From the NCBI GenBank assembly GCA_036874045.1, contig CM072336.1, forward strand, positions 19,711,001-19,775,000: a stretch of 64,000 nt of DNA. Direction: 5' to 3'. Shown piece after piece: positions 23,751 to 34,440 of this stretch. The DNA comes from Cymodocea nodosa (lineage: Eukaryota > Streptophyta > Magnoliopsida > Alismatales > Cymodoceaceae). The notes under the pieces were generated by a model. It worked only from the letters and a program-made list of their open reading frames with translations, did no database searches and was not told where the DNA came from. Made by a program: the position numbers and the translations under genes. Numbering within the stretch: position 1 is the stretch's first letter; every line of letters begins with the position of its first letter.

Positions 23751-25009
23751 CCAAAATCAAACTATATGTAGCTACATCAGAAATGATTGGCTAGACATTT
23801 GTCAAATAAAATTAAAAATATAATACAGAAATGCAAGCAAATCATGTAAATGCAAGGAAACCAACAAGTGGCCATTCAGGGCATGAATGAACGGCTGGAA
23901 TTGATGATACCCAAGGACAAGCACAAATCGAAATGGATAAAAAGGCATATGATAGGAGAAAAGAAAAGGAAAGGTATAGGTACGTAAGGATGATGAACTA
24001 ATGACAGAATTTAAACTAGATGCCCATAACTAATGACAGAATTTAAATGAACTAAAATTTATTTAAATAAATGGGTATGTAAAAACATTAGTTTAAAACC
24101 AAATATATGAAAAAATATAAATATATGTATATGCGCACAAGAAAATTATGTATTTCAAGAAGAATCAAAAATTTTAAAGAGTTTAACAAAAATGAAGGAG
24201 ACCAACATAAACCACATAGATCCCATAGTACTACAATACAATAAAACAAATGTCACTCACAAAATGCGATTGCACTTTAAAAGAGATATAACATGCATGT
24301 GCAATTTAATCATTGTAATGTTTCTATAAAAACTAAATAAATTGAAAATAAAAGATGAAAACAACACCAAAATTGATGATTCCAAAGGAGAAGTAGATTC
24401 AAATTCCTTGTTGAAAAAGAGTTGCTCCTCCACCTTTTTTATAAAATCACGTGAATTTTAAAAGGAATCGGCAAATAACTCATCAGCATATCAACAAATT
24501 TCATAACAGCATCAAACATAGCAATGCACTTAGAGAATTGCATATTAGGGTAATAGCAGCAAACATAAGAAAATAAAGTATGAATCAAAATAACTACAAA
24601 TCTAATTTTAAAAAAATAGAAATTAATAAATTCATTTCATATATTTTTAATCAAACTCAAATAAGAGGTAGCTAATTAACAAATCAAAATAAAATTCAAA
24701 TCATAACATCACTAAAATGCAATTGCAGCTTCCCGACTAAAAATGGAAAGGTACCAAAACCCAAATACAAAGGAGCAAATTTCCCTCTTCCATACCTACA
24801 TTCTACTTTATCCTCAATATAATAAAACATCAACATTAAGGTGCTAACACAATTAAAAGATAAGTTAATAAAAGTTAGTTTCATACTACATAACAATCGT
24901 ATAAATTCTAATCTTTTGAGGTGATGATGCTGTAACAATTAAATTCAAAATTGCATACATAATAGAGATTATGCAAGATAATTCAATAAGAAGAAATGGG
25001 TATTGTGTA
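23751..25009. repeat. Dispersed repeat family R
   Basis: Contains blocks also found in and around the large inverted repeat: 'gattggctagacatttgtc' with 'aaataaaa' (23790, 41580), 'ggaaaccaacaagtggccat' (23855, 41636), 'ataggagaaaag' with 'aaaaggaaaggtat' (23950, 43150), and 'tcataacatcactaaaatgc' near 24710. No protein is recognisable. Blocks of the same family recur at 26490-27440, 41530-41800, 43140-43500, 45590-46160, 47240-47630, 51627-51830, 52880-53060 and 53940-54010. Confidence 0.6.
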
Positions 25010-25310
25010 TTGTATTATTGTGCATGTTTTGTTTTAGGTTTACTTAATTAAAGAAAGCTTTCGTTTCCTAGTATACTTGAGCCTTCTCCATATTCTCTCT
25101 TTCATTGTTGTGGTGCAGTTTCAACAAATGGTATAGCTAGAGCAATTCAAGCGGACCTTCAACATATTCTCTCTTTCAAGTTGTACTATTGTGCATGTTT
25201 TGTTTTAGTTTTACTTAATTAAAGAAAGCTTTCGTTTCCTAGTACTTGAGCCTTCTCCATATTCTCTCTTTCATTGTTGTGGTGTAGTTTCAACAAGTGG
25301 TATAGCTACA
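25010..25310 (+). repeat. Cop-F: duplicated copia LTR end and primer-binding site
   Basis: Two copies of a ~170-base unit ('tgcatgttttgttttag' to 'tttcaaca(a/g)tggtatagc'). Each ends like an LTR (TTTCAACA) followed by TGGTATAGC, a mutated copia primer-binding site (consensus TGGTATCAGAGC). The units begin at 25021 and 25192. Tandem duplication across an LTR/PBS junction is the simplest reading. Confidence 0.6.
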
Positions 25311-26110
25311 ACGATTCAAGTGGACCTTCAACAATTTGGTGATGGAGATTGAAGAAGACTTTGAGATCCTACCATTGCTAACCAATCCAAAAATAGTGCA
25401 AATCAAGATGCATAAGGAGAGAAGAATAATGAAATCAAGAGCATGAAAGTCTTAAACCTAATTTGCCCAAAGGAATATGAGAAATCTATCAAAGATCACC
25501 ATAGTAGAGCTTTTAAATGGCTACAAAAAGGGAAAAAAAGAAGCATGAAGGGACCTTGGTAGCTAGGGCTTCCACAGAGAAGGAAAAAAAGAAGAATTCA
25601 AAAAATCAAGAAGAAAGCTTGACATCTAAGAGGGATCTAGCAACAAATTCAAGTAAAAGAAGCAATATCCATCATGTAAGTACTGAAGTTGATGCAAACC
25701 TAATGCAAAAGGCACCAAGTGCAATCAACAAGGACACAAAGCTGTTATCTGCAAAAAGATGCAAAGAGCGAAGGTACTACTCAACAAGTCGATCAAGAAT
25801 AAGAAGAGCAACTGTTTATGGCTTCTATGCAGGAAAAAAGGGAAATGCTCGATGCTTGCCTAATTGACAATGGCTACATCAATCATATGATAAAAAGTTG
25901 TTTCAGCACTTGCAGCTCCAATTGGAGATGGACAAAGAAAGTATCAAGGAAATTAACTGCAAGTGCATACAGGACTGAGTATATAAGTGCATAATTCAAG
26001 AGGATTTGTAAAGAATTTGGTATTGAGCATCAACCAGTGGCTACCCTTAGAGATGTAAATTTTGCTAAAGGAATGCAGTGGGAGTGGAAAGATACAGTAT
26101 CTAGTGGAAA
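25311..26110 (+). pseudogene. Cop-F: heavily decayed copia gag-protease remnant
   Basis: After the primer site, 25517-25867 encodes a Lys/Ser-rich part of gag (KREKKKHEGTLVARASTEKE). Around 25855 a different frame gives CLIDNGYINHM, the eroded copia protease motif WLIDSGCTNHM with the catalytic Asp still readable. Around 26055 RDVNFAKGMQWEWKD resembles the linker between copia integrase and RT (RDVxFDE...W.W). The intervening integrase is deleted and many shifts are present. Confidence 0.55.
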
Positions 26111-27480
26111 GCCAAATTCAGTTGGGTAGTAAGCTCTTCAAAATAAAATAGATGGATGGTAGCTTACTCACAAGATCATCAACATTAGAAATGAAATCTA
26201 ACTTTTCTAAGGAAGTTGGCGAGTCTTTTTAGAAGTATCTTGGTAAATTTGAGAAACTTTTGGACATGATAGAATGTTCGGGAAATGAAATATTCAATTT
26301 CTTGGAGTTAACATGTTTTCATGCAGAAATTATCACAGCCAATGTTCGTGCAAATCAAGCTGTTTGGTTGAGAAAAATCCTAATCAATTTCCCATATCCC
26401 TATTCTATAGGTAGCAGTTATCTCTGCCTATTCTCATGTATTTCTGTTTATATGTAAGCAATCTATGTGAAAATTTTATACCCTAACAAGCATATGATAG
26501 GAGAAAATAAAAGGAAATGTAGATGAGGAGGACGATCTTATGCCAAGATTTAAATTAGAGTCCAGAATTTGACAAATTTCAAGAAGTAAAACTCCACCAA
26601 AGGCATGTGTATCTAAAACAGCATTAGACAAAAAAAAAAGTTATTGCAATTACAAAAAAGGATTTGTTTAATACAGCAAAATTTGTGATATTTTATGCTT
26701 ACCATTCCCATAATTCCTATTTACATGACAATTAAAACAATGCAAGTGAAGCGACAACAACATGGGATACCTCTCCCCATTCAAATTAGTGTGAGAAAAG
26801 AAAAGTATGCCGTCATTTAGTGTAAAAGGAAATGTACCGACTCATTCAAGGAGGTCAAACTCCACCAACTGCAATTGCAGCTAAGATGAATCTAAAGGGA
26901 TAAAGGAAAATAAAATGTATCATCATATCACAGGATACCACAATACAAAACAACAAAAACAGAACACATGAAATCAATCACCTGGCTTAGCACTTGTTGG
27001 TTGATGTCCAAAAAGACAAAGGATTGTCATATCAAGGCTGTGTGGAAGTCCAATAAAAAAGATTAGCTAAACATTTGTAAAATAAAACCACAAATGTAAT
27101 TAATACACACAAATTGCAAGGAGATACTTGTCAAGATCTACAAGGGTTAAAAAATAAAAGATGAAAAGAACACTGATAAATTCATGTAGTCAGAAAGTTA
27201 CCTAGATCTTTCATTATTGTTGAAATTTATGATTCCTAAGGAGAAGCATGATTCACAAAGTATAACAAGTACCTGCACTGCAACTCATGAATTTTAAAAG
27301 GAATGGGCAAATTACTCATTAGCATATCAACAAATTTCACTAGTCATCCCAGATTGCTTCTGCTAAAATAAATATTCAAATGCAGTAAAGCATTTTGTAG
27401 CATGAAAGTATTACAAATATACCTCATCAATCTCAGACTGCAAGTAAGTACATCAAAAATAGTTAACTAGGAATTTGTGA
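26111..27480. repeat. Repeat family R and unassigned sequence
   Basis: 26111-26460 is unassigned. 26490-27440 contains R-family blocks: 'catatgataggagaaaa' and 'aggaggacgatctta' (26495-26545; compare 53950-53990), and 'ggtcaaactccaccaa' near 26855. No gene is visible. Confidence 0.5.
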
Positions 27481-27631
27481 TGTTAGCTAGTTAGTATTTC
27501 TCTATGTCCTTATATGGACCTAAACTTCTATGGATCTTGGGATCCATTTATGCCTTGTATATGTATAAATAGGGTTCTCCTTTTCTTGAGTAATGATGAT
27601 CTTCTTCCTTCCTCATTTTCTGCCCTGATTA
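27481..27631 (+). mobile_element. Cop-E: short copia 5' LTR
   Basis: TGTTAGCTAGTTAG starts the LTR. A TATA box, TATAAATAG, lies at 27564-27572, and the end at about 27631 is followed two bases later by TGGTATTAGAGCAACG, a one-base variant of the copia primer-binding site. A ~150-base LTR with this layout is typical of small plant copia elements. The matching 3' LTR was not found. Confidence 0.75.
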
Positions 27632-29808
27632 CTTGGTATTAGAGCAACGATTAAGGCTTCCACCTTTTTTTTCCACTTCTTCCACATATTCAAGACTAAG
27701 GCCAACCTTTGCAGTCTTGAAGATCAGCCGGACCGCCCTCCTCATGCATGTGTCTGCTACTACAATCACATGATGCAATTGTTTGTCTGTCACAAATAGT
27801 TGTCTGTCCCATCTTTTGGTTGAGTGTCAGGCCTTCAACTATCGTCCATCCTATGTGTCTCCTTTGCCAAGTTGCCGAGCGTCAAGCTTTTTATGCTGCA
27901 CGTGGCTACCTCATGTTAGGACAGCAACTACTAGAGATTTAATCGTCTTCTTTGCAATTGGCTGAAGCTCTTCATCTGTCAATTCCTCATGTGCAATCTT
28001 CGTCAACGTAGTGAAAACAAACAATGCAACCGACCGAACAGTGAACTCCCTATCAATTTTTCATGTGAAGTCTTTGCTATTCCTCTTTGTAGTCAAGTTC
28101 CCCGTTGGATGTCTTTCTGTCTAGCAATTAAAGGGTTGTTAATTTGATATTTTATTGGCTAGAGTCATATCACTAGTGTTCCTTTTTCATCCTTTATTAC
28201 TTCCTCACAACTATGGCATCTTCTTTTGAAAGATGAGGTAGTGATTTACTCATCTGAAGCTTTCTTGGAATCTCTGAAAAACTTAATGGATCAAACTACT
28301 TGCTTTAGGAAAAAAAATTTGAGAGCATTGTAGTGGCTCATCATCAAGAATCTCACCTTCTTTCACCTCCATCAAACATAAAAAGTGATGCTTATAAAGA
28401 TTACTATGTTGATGACACTACCATTAGTTCATGAATGTTGACCAACATGGAACCTTAGGTGGCACGTGGTGTATCCATGATGGAGCCCTCCATCCTGTAG
28501 CACATCGTCTTGGTCACCTTTCTTGGTAGAAGTTTCATCAAACTCTTCCTTAGGTTTTTGTTTTCTTTTTTGATTGTGAGTCATGTCAATTTGTTTTCTG
28601 TTTTTGTCAACTTAGTGAAAACAGACAGTGCAACCAACCAAACAGTGAACTCCCTATCAGTTCTTCATGTGAAGTCTTTGCTATTCCTCTTTGTAGTCAA
28701 GTTCCCCATTGGATGTCTTTCTGTCTAGCAATTAAAGGGTTGTTAATTTGATATTTTATTGGCTGGAGTCATATCGCTAGTGTTCCATTTTCATCCATTA
28801 TTACTTCCTCACAACTATGGCATCTTCTTTTGAAAGACGAGGTAGTGATTTACTCATCTGAAGCTTTCCTAGAATCTTTGAAAAACTTAATGGATCAAAC
28901 TACTTGCTTTAGGCACAAAATTTTGAGAGGATTGTAGTGGCTCATCATCAAGAATCTCACCTTGTTTCACCTCCATCAAACATAAAAAGTGATGCTTACA
29001 AATATTAGTATATTGATGACGTTACCATCAATTCATGAATGTTGACCAACATGGAACCTTAGGTGGCACGTGGTGTATCCATGATGGAGCCCTCCATCCT
29101 ATAGCACATCGTCTTGGTCACCCTTCTTGGTAGAAGTTTCATCAAACTCTTCCTTAGGTTTTTGTTTTCTTTTTTGATTGTGAGTCATGTCAACTTGGGA
29201 AGCATACTCATGCATCCTTTAAGCAATGTATCTTGTGTCATTTGAGCATATGTTTAATCTTGTTCACTACGACATTTGGGGTCCAAGTAGAGAGTCATGT
29301 CCATTTTGGGACATAAATATTATGTAGTGTTTGTTGATGATTACTCTCATATATCTTAGGTCTATTGGTTGAAAGATCATTGTAGCGTTCTTCATGTTTT
29401 CAAAAAATTTATTGTAGAAATACAAAATCAATTTTCTATGTGTCTAAAAATTTTACACAGATAATACCTTGGAATTTATGATACACGATCTTCAAGGTAC
29501 TTGCTCTTCTCTTGGAATCATCCATTAGACGTGTCCTCATATATCTCAATAAAATGGTAATGTTGAATGGAAACATTAACATCTTCTTGATGTTCAAAAT
29601 TTTTATGGTCTAATGTCATTTTTACTTCATTAATATGATGTTCCACTCCTTTAGGAGGAGTCATCCATTTTCATCGGCTATATCCCAATAAGGAGTTTTT
29701 TCCTCTTCCTCCAAAGGTCTTTAAGTGCACTGCCTTCATTTAAGATCTTACACCCAATCTTGACAAGTTATATGCTCATGCACTCAAATGTGTTTTTGTT
29801 AGCTATTC
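27632..29808 (+). pseudogene. Cop-E: decayed copia gag and integrase, with internal tandem duplication
   Basis: Primer site at 27634-27649. Around 28210-28400 the frame gives KLNGSNYLLWKKKFESIV, the gag N-terminal motif of copia-like polyproteins, and this occurs again near 28880 because of the 604-base duplication. From about 29240 integrase is readable in shifting frames: FNLVHYDIWGPSRES, a decayed VDDYS segment, then SLGIIH and the CPH.SQ..GN.E.KH motif, with IGYIPIRSFF further on. Integrase core Asp and Glu positions can still be guessed. RT and RNase H are missing, and the remnant ends where the MITE begins. Confidence 0.75.
27997..29204 (+). repeat. 604-base direct tandem duplication in Cop-E
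   Basis: Two adjacent copies (about 27997-28600 and 28601-29204) separated by a constant 604-base offset, for example 'ctagcaattaaagggttg' at 28121 and 28725, 'gattgtgag' at 28572 and 29176. They differ by scattered substitutions, so the duplication is not very recent. Confidence 0.9.
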
Positions 29809-29811
29809 TTA

Positions 29812-30496
29812 AGTTATGTTTGGTAGCACCAACTCCTATGAGCTGGAGCTGCTTAACTTTGGAAGAAACTCCAACTCTAGTTCTTGAGGAGCTCCCAAAA
29901 ATCGTTTGATTGGGACTACTAATGTCTTAGCTCCTATTTTTATTTTTTTTAAACTAATATTATATCTTTTGATGATTATACCATCGCTATTTGTACTTAA
30001 ATAAATATGGTGTATCAAAACATCTAAATATTGTGTAAATAAATATAGATGCTAAATATTGTTTAGGTTCTATTAAGGTGAGGGGAAGCTGTGGATCAAC
30101 ACAACGGTGGACAAATAGTAGAAAAAATATCCACAATGGTCATAGATCAGCACAACGATAGATGAATAGTAGAGAAAAAATATCTACGACGGTCGCAAAT
30201 TGACAAAAGAAAAAATCAGGTGAGCTTACTCCATTGTAGATCGGGTGAAAGTCATGGAGGTAGAGATGCAGAGGTAGAGCGACGAAGGTAACGAAGCAAA
30301 GGGTATTCTAGACTTTCGATCAACGACACCTTTAGGAAGCTAGGAAAATACAACACCCAAAAATACGCTGTGTTAACCATTGTTCTAGCTCTAGCACTTC
30401 TAATATCGATGAGGAGCTAGGCTATTTATTTAGGGAGGGCTCCTAACACGTGTTCCAAGGCAAAAGCATGCTCCAACACCTCTACCAAGCGTAGCC
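29812..30496. mobile_element. PIF/Harbinger-type MITE with TTA target duplication
   Basis: Terminal inverted repeats AGTTATGTTTGGTAG (left) and GGCTACGCTTGGTAG (right, complement) agree at 11 of 15 positions. Both sides are flanked by TTA (29809-29811 and 30497-30499), the duplication usual for PIF/Harbinger elements. The interior has further inverted similarity ('ggagctc', 'gagctcc' type words) and no coding capacity. It inserted at, or marks, the end of the Cop-E remnant. Confidence 0.75.
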
Positions 30497-30504
30497 TTAT
30501 ACTC

Positions 30505-31113
30505 CAAAATGATATTGTTTGTGTCTTGTTCAGTTTATTTTGCTTAAATATATGTTTATAATTTTTGCTAGAAATAAACAAACAATTTTCACAAATTAGA
30601 TATAATATCTAATTTATTGTAAATAGTAAAAATTTCGTACTATTTTACTTTTTACAAATAGAGGTTTGTATGTATTAAATTACACACTCCGTTGACTTAC
30701 TACTAATTGAACGAACTTAATTCGTTGAGTTATAATTAACACAACGAATTATCCTCATAGATTTAAATTAACTCTATAAACCTCACTAGTAACTTTCAAT
30801 TACATTTACCAGAGGAATTTAGCTATTCATTAGACGGTTCCACAAAATGTAAACATCAATTAAACTTTTAATGTTAGTTTATATGGTATTTATCATTAAT
30901 CAATACTAACATTCATATATTTCAAATAATAACTATTAAGATTTTGATATTTTATACGAACAAATTTCAGAAATCAATAATACGATTTTTCATTTTCTAA
31001 AATCAAATAAACATAAAACATTCAACAATACTAACAATAATAACATTACTTACAATACAAAACAAACAATATAATACAAAATTGCTAACTATAAAAATAA
31101 TTGGTTACCTTTC
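30505..31113 (-). mobile_element. Athila-like LTR fragment, reversed
   Basis: The complement matches the last ~500-600 bases of the LTR at 17800-20025. Shared words include 'ctaatttgtgtgaaa' with 'gtttgtttact', the 'ttaactaacatt' region, and 'attttctaaatcaaa' then 'cataaaacattca'. It is truncated at about 31113 against copia Cop-D sequence. It contains hairpin motifs AACGAACTTAATTCGTTGAGTT-like at 30707. Confidence 0.75.
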
Positions 31114-31575
31114 ATTTGTTGACATCAAACCTAACGTGGTGACCCTCCTCGTCAAGGTAGCTCACAGAAATCAAGTTCTTGGCCAAACTTGGGACATACC
31201 TCACTTCTTAAAGTTTCCACAATCCCTGCTTCATTTGGATCTGAAATTCACCTCATCTTAACATGTCCAAACTTGAATTGTTGGTCAAGTAAACCTTTTG
31301 TATTAGCATTGCACAATAGCTATGCAATAACTCCTTCCAATGCATCATATAGAAAGACGCTCCAAAGTCCATCACCCATGTGTCAATTAGACTATCAACA
31401 CAACAAATCAAGACATCATCTAAACCATCCAACAGAGCATTCACCCCTGCTCCTCTAATAGTTTACGCCTTGTCCTTCTTAGGTTCCAAACACTACAACC
31501 AAAAGTGTTTGAACTTCTCACAATTCTAACACTTGATATCTAGTCAACCCTTGCTTTTGCTTTGAGATTTCTACT
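31114..31575 (-). pseudogene. Cop-D: Tnt1-like copia zinc-knuckle and protease remnant
   Basis: Minus-strand translation gives a zinc-knuckle region (cysteines around 31505-31545), then DTWVMDFGASFYM, the copia protease motif D-S-G-A-S with Ser changed to Phe, then QKVYLTNNSSLDM. The end of the protease (VPSLAKNLISVSYLDEEGHHV-like, by eye with shifts) lies at 31120-31200. It belongs to an older, different copia lineage from Cop-A, which is inserted next to it. The zinc-knuckle part (about 31411-31575) is present again on the far side of Cop-A (39985-40170). Confidence 0.75.
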
Positions 31576-33371
31576 TGTTAGGATCGATAGATTCACCAGA
31601 GGAGGGGTGAATGGTGAAAGTGTGTGGTTTTAAAATTCTTTTAATATTGAATCGAATGATTCAACAAAAATAAAATGAGATGAAACTAATATAATGCAAA
31701 TCAACAGAGATAAAAAACACAGCAAATTTTTAGGTGGTTCACTAATTTGACTAGTCCACCCCCAAGATTCACTTAGGCTTCACTAAGTGTTTCAATACTT
31801 ACACACTTGCTTTCAGGTCAAAGCAAGAACCTACACAGAAGTTTTCAGGTAAAAACTTCAGTAAACCAACCTCTAGAGTTTTCAGGTCGAAACTCAAACC
31901 AGCACTGTATGTAGCTTTCAGGTTGAAGCCACGAACCAACAACTTTAAACCTTCAATCAGAGTTTTAGCGCAAGAGCTTTTTCTGCAGTAGATCTTCTAA
32001 ATATTCTTCACTGTTTTGCAAACTTGAATGTAATTGGAATTTTTTTGTGTAGCTCACTGTGTATATCCCATATATCCGTTGTCTGTATTTTGAATATATA
32101 CTTGATATGTACAACGATCATATTTTCCTCCAACGGGTGTATTCTATTGTACTTGATTAGGATCAAGTCCTAATACTACAAGTAACCGTTTAGAAAAATC
32201 GTTTCAAGATATCTTACCAATTTTCCTGTTCTTTCGGATGGTTAGCTATGCAACTCTCTGAAGAAAAATTGTAACTCACCGAAAGATCACTTAACCTTTA
32301 CTGTCAGGTAAGATTCCAAAATATTTAAATGTGAGCTGTCATCCAATCAGATACTTATAACTGTAACTCACTGAACAGTTATATACTTGTCGGATAGTTT
32401 GTTTCTGTTAACTTTTCGATTGCTTTAATTCAACACGTGCATAAAGGTTGACTCAAGTTTCGGATGGTTATCCTTGTAACTCACTGAAACGCTTTAGGAT
32501 TTCGGATAGTTATCTTTCTAACTCTCCGAAAACTTATTTGCAATTCTTTCTGAAATTCTACACGTGGGAAAATCAATGACTTAAGTTTCGGATGGTTAAA
32601 CTGTAACTCACCGAAACTCTTTTGAAATTTCGGATAGTTATCTTTCAAACTCTCCGAAAACCCATTTGAGCATCTGTCTAGAATTCTGCACGTGGGAAAT
32701 TCAATGACTTAAGTTTCGGATAGTTAAACTGTAACTCACCGAAACTCTTTTGAAATTTCGGATAATTATCTTTCTAACTCTTCGATTTTCCCTTTTAAGC
32801 TTTCAACTGTCGACTTCTCCATTTTGCACGTGCGTAATAAAATGACTTAAGTTCCGGAAAGTTATGCCTGTAACTTACCGAAACACTCGAATAGTTATCT
32901 AACTTTCTGAAAAGAAAACTCGGATAGTTATCTAACTTTCCGACAAGTCCTTTAAGCTTCCATTCTGTATTTCTGCACATGGTTTATTGAATGACTTAAC
33001 TTTCGGATAATTATACCTGTAACTCTCCGAAAAGTCCTTTAAGCTTCCGGATAGTTAACTCATTAACTATCCGATCATTCAATCCCCTTAACTGTCTAAT
33101 AAAATAACTCTCTGAAGGCTTTACAATTTCGGATAGTTATTCTTCTAACTGTCCGATAGTATTGCTGTTGTTTTAAACTTACTCTTCCAACCTGTAACTG
33201 TCTGATTTTCCTGTAAGTTTAAGACAGTATTATCTGGAAACTTCTCTATCTGTTCATCTGCATGGAATCTGTTCTATCTGCCTTCTGATCTAATCTGCAC
33301 TGACTTAACTGTGAAATACAATATGTTTCCTCACATAGGTTTTGCATTATCAAAATACTAGGGTCCTAACA
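31576..33371 (-). repeat. Cop-A 3' LTR
   Basis: TGTTAGGATC at 31576 to GGGTCCTAACA ending 33371, about 1.8 kb, collinear with 38181-39967. The outer part carries 'ttttcaggt..aaactt' repeats (31815-31930). The inner part is an array of hairpin units (see 32220-33200). Confidence 0.92.
32220..33200. repeat. Hairpin-unit array in the Cop-A 3' LTR
   Basis: About ten degenerate units, most ~100-130 bases apart, each with CACGTG or a close variant, then GACTTAAGTTTCGGATAGTTA, then TGTAACTCaCCGAAA and a second TTTCGGATAGTTATC ... AACTCTCCGAAA. Each pair can fold on itself. 33048-33073 is a perfect 11-base stem (CGGATAGTTAA) with a 4-base loop. The array is repeated in the 5' LTR at 38850-39790. Confidence 0.85.
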
Positions 33372-33385
33372 ATCTCCTCGTTTTT
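33372..33385 (-). promoter_or_regulatory. Cop-A polypurine tract
   Basis: Minus strand AACGAGGAGAT lies directly before the 3' LTR. Purine-rich and in the place expected for priming of plus-strand DNA. Confidence 0.75.
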
Positions 33386-33770
33386 GATAATGACAAAAAC
33401 CTTTACATCTATTTACATGTATTTCACTCCCTAGTGTATTACTATACAATCAGTCATACAAAGAAAAATAAAACAGGAATTTATCAATACTATACTGACG
33501 AGAAGGGATTCCTCCCCCTGACTTTGAGCTGACTTCTCCCCATCTGTGTGCTGAGTTTTTCTTCTCTTTTAATGATTCTCTTTCAGTGCTTGCTGGAAAT
33601 ACTGTAAGTGACCAAATTTTCAAATTATTCTCCCTCTTTTTGTCATTATATAAAAAGGTGAGGACTGTAAAACTAAGTTTCTGTAAAAACAGATATTGAC
33701 TGTATCCTACACGAGAAGATTAGTAGAAAAACAAGCTCCCCATATGGTGAGCTTGATGAAAAAAAAATAT

Positions 33771-34440
33771 TTAAAGATCTTGTAAAAAACATATTCTTAG
33801 ATTTCGTCTAATATGATTAAAAGTTGATTCATTTAAAGGTTTAGTGAAAATATCTGCAAGTTGATTTTCTGTTGACACAAACTTAAGTGAAATGTTCCCT
33901 TTCTCTACATGATCTCTCAGAAAATGATGTCTGATCTCGATATGCTTGGTTCTGAAATGAAGTACTGTATTCTTAGATAGACTGATTGCACTGCTGTTAT
34001 CATAAAATATGATTGAATTCTGAATTTTCAGTCTGTAATCTACTAGAGTTTGCTGCATCCAAATGATTTGTGCACAATACAATCCAACTGCAATATACTC
34101 AGCTTTAGTAGTAGATAAAGTTATACAATTTTGTTTCCTACTGAACCATGAGATTAAAGAACATCCAAGTAATTGACAAGTACCACTGGTGTTTTTTCTA
34201 TCAGATCTACTGCTTGCATAATCTACATCACTATAGCCTATTAAAATCAAACTATTGTCAGCTGAGTAAAACAATCTGAAATCTTTTGTTCCTTGTAGAT
34301 ATCTGAAAATCCTTTTGACTGATTTCAAATGTGATTCCTTTGGTGATGCTTAAAATCTAGCACACAAGCATACACTGAACATAATATCTGGTCTGCTAGC
34401 TGAAAGGTATAACAAAGATCCAATCATACCTCTATATTGC
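33771..34440 (-). pseudogene. Cop-A RNase H domain
   Basis: The ORF 33771-34328 (185 codons) is intact over the RNase H core: GYSDVDYASS (Asp, residues ~31-40), LSTTKAEYIAV (Glu), FYDNSSAISLS (Asp), then HIEIRHHFLRD and LADIFTKPLNE, all standard copia C-terminal blocks. RNase H removes template RNA during reverse transcription. Upstream, 34330-34500 continues the RT/RNase H connection (RQYRGMIGSLLYLSASRPDI-like) but with a stop and a frame change. It ends naturally before the polypurine tract. Confidence 0.88.

Noticed and set aside
27748-27965. Two overlapping plus-strand ORFs after the Cop-E primer site
   Set aside because: They lie in the leader and gag area of a decayed copia, show no conserved motif and overlap in two frames.
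32220-33200. Regularly spaced repeats suggesting a CRISPR array
   Set aside because: Repeats are degenerate and self-complementary, intervals are themselves repeated, the region is inside an LTR present twice, and this is plant DNA.
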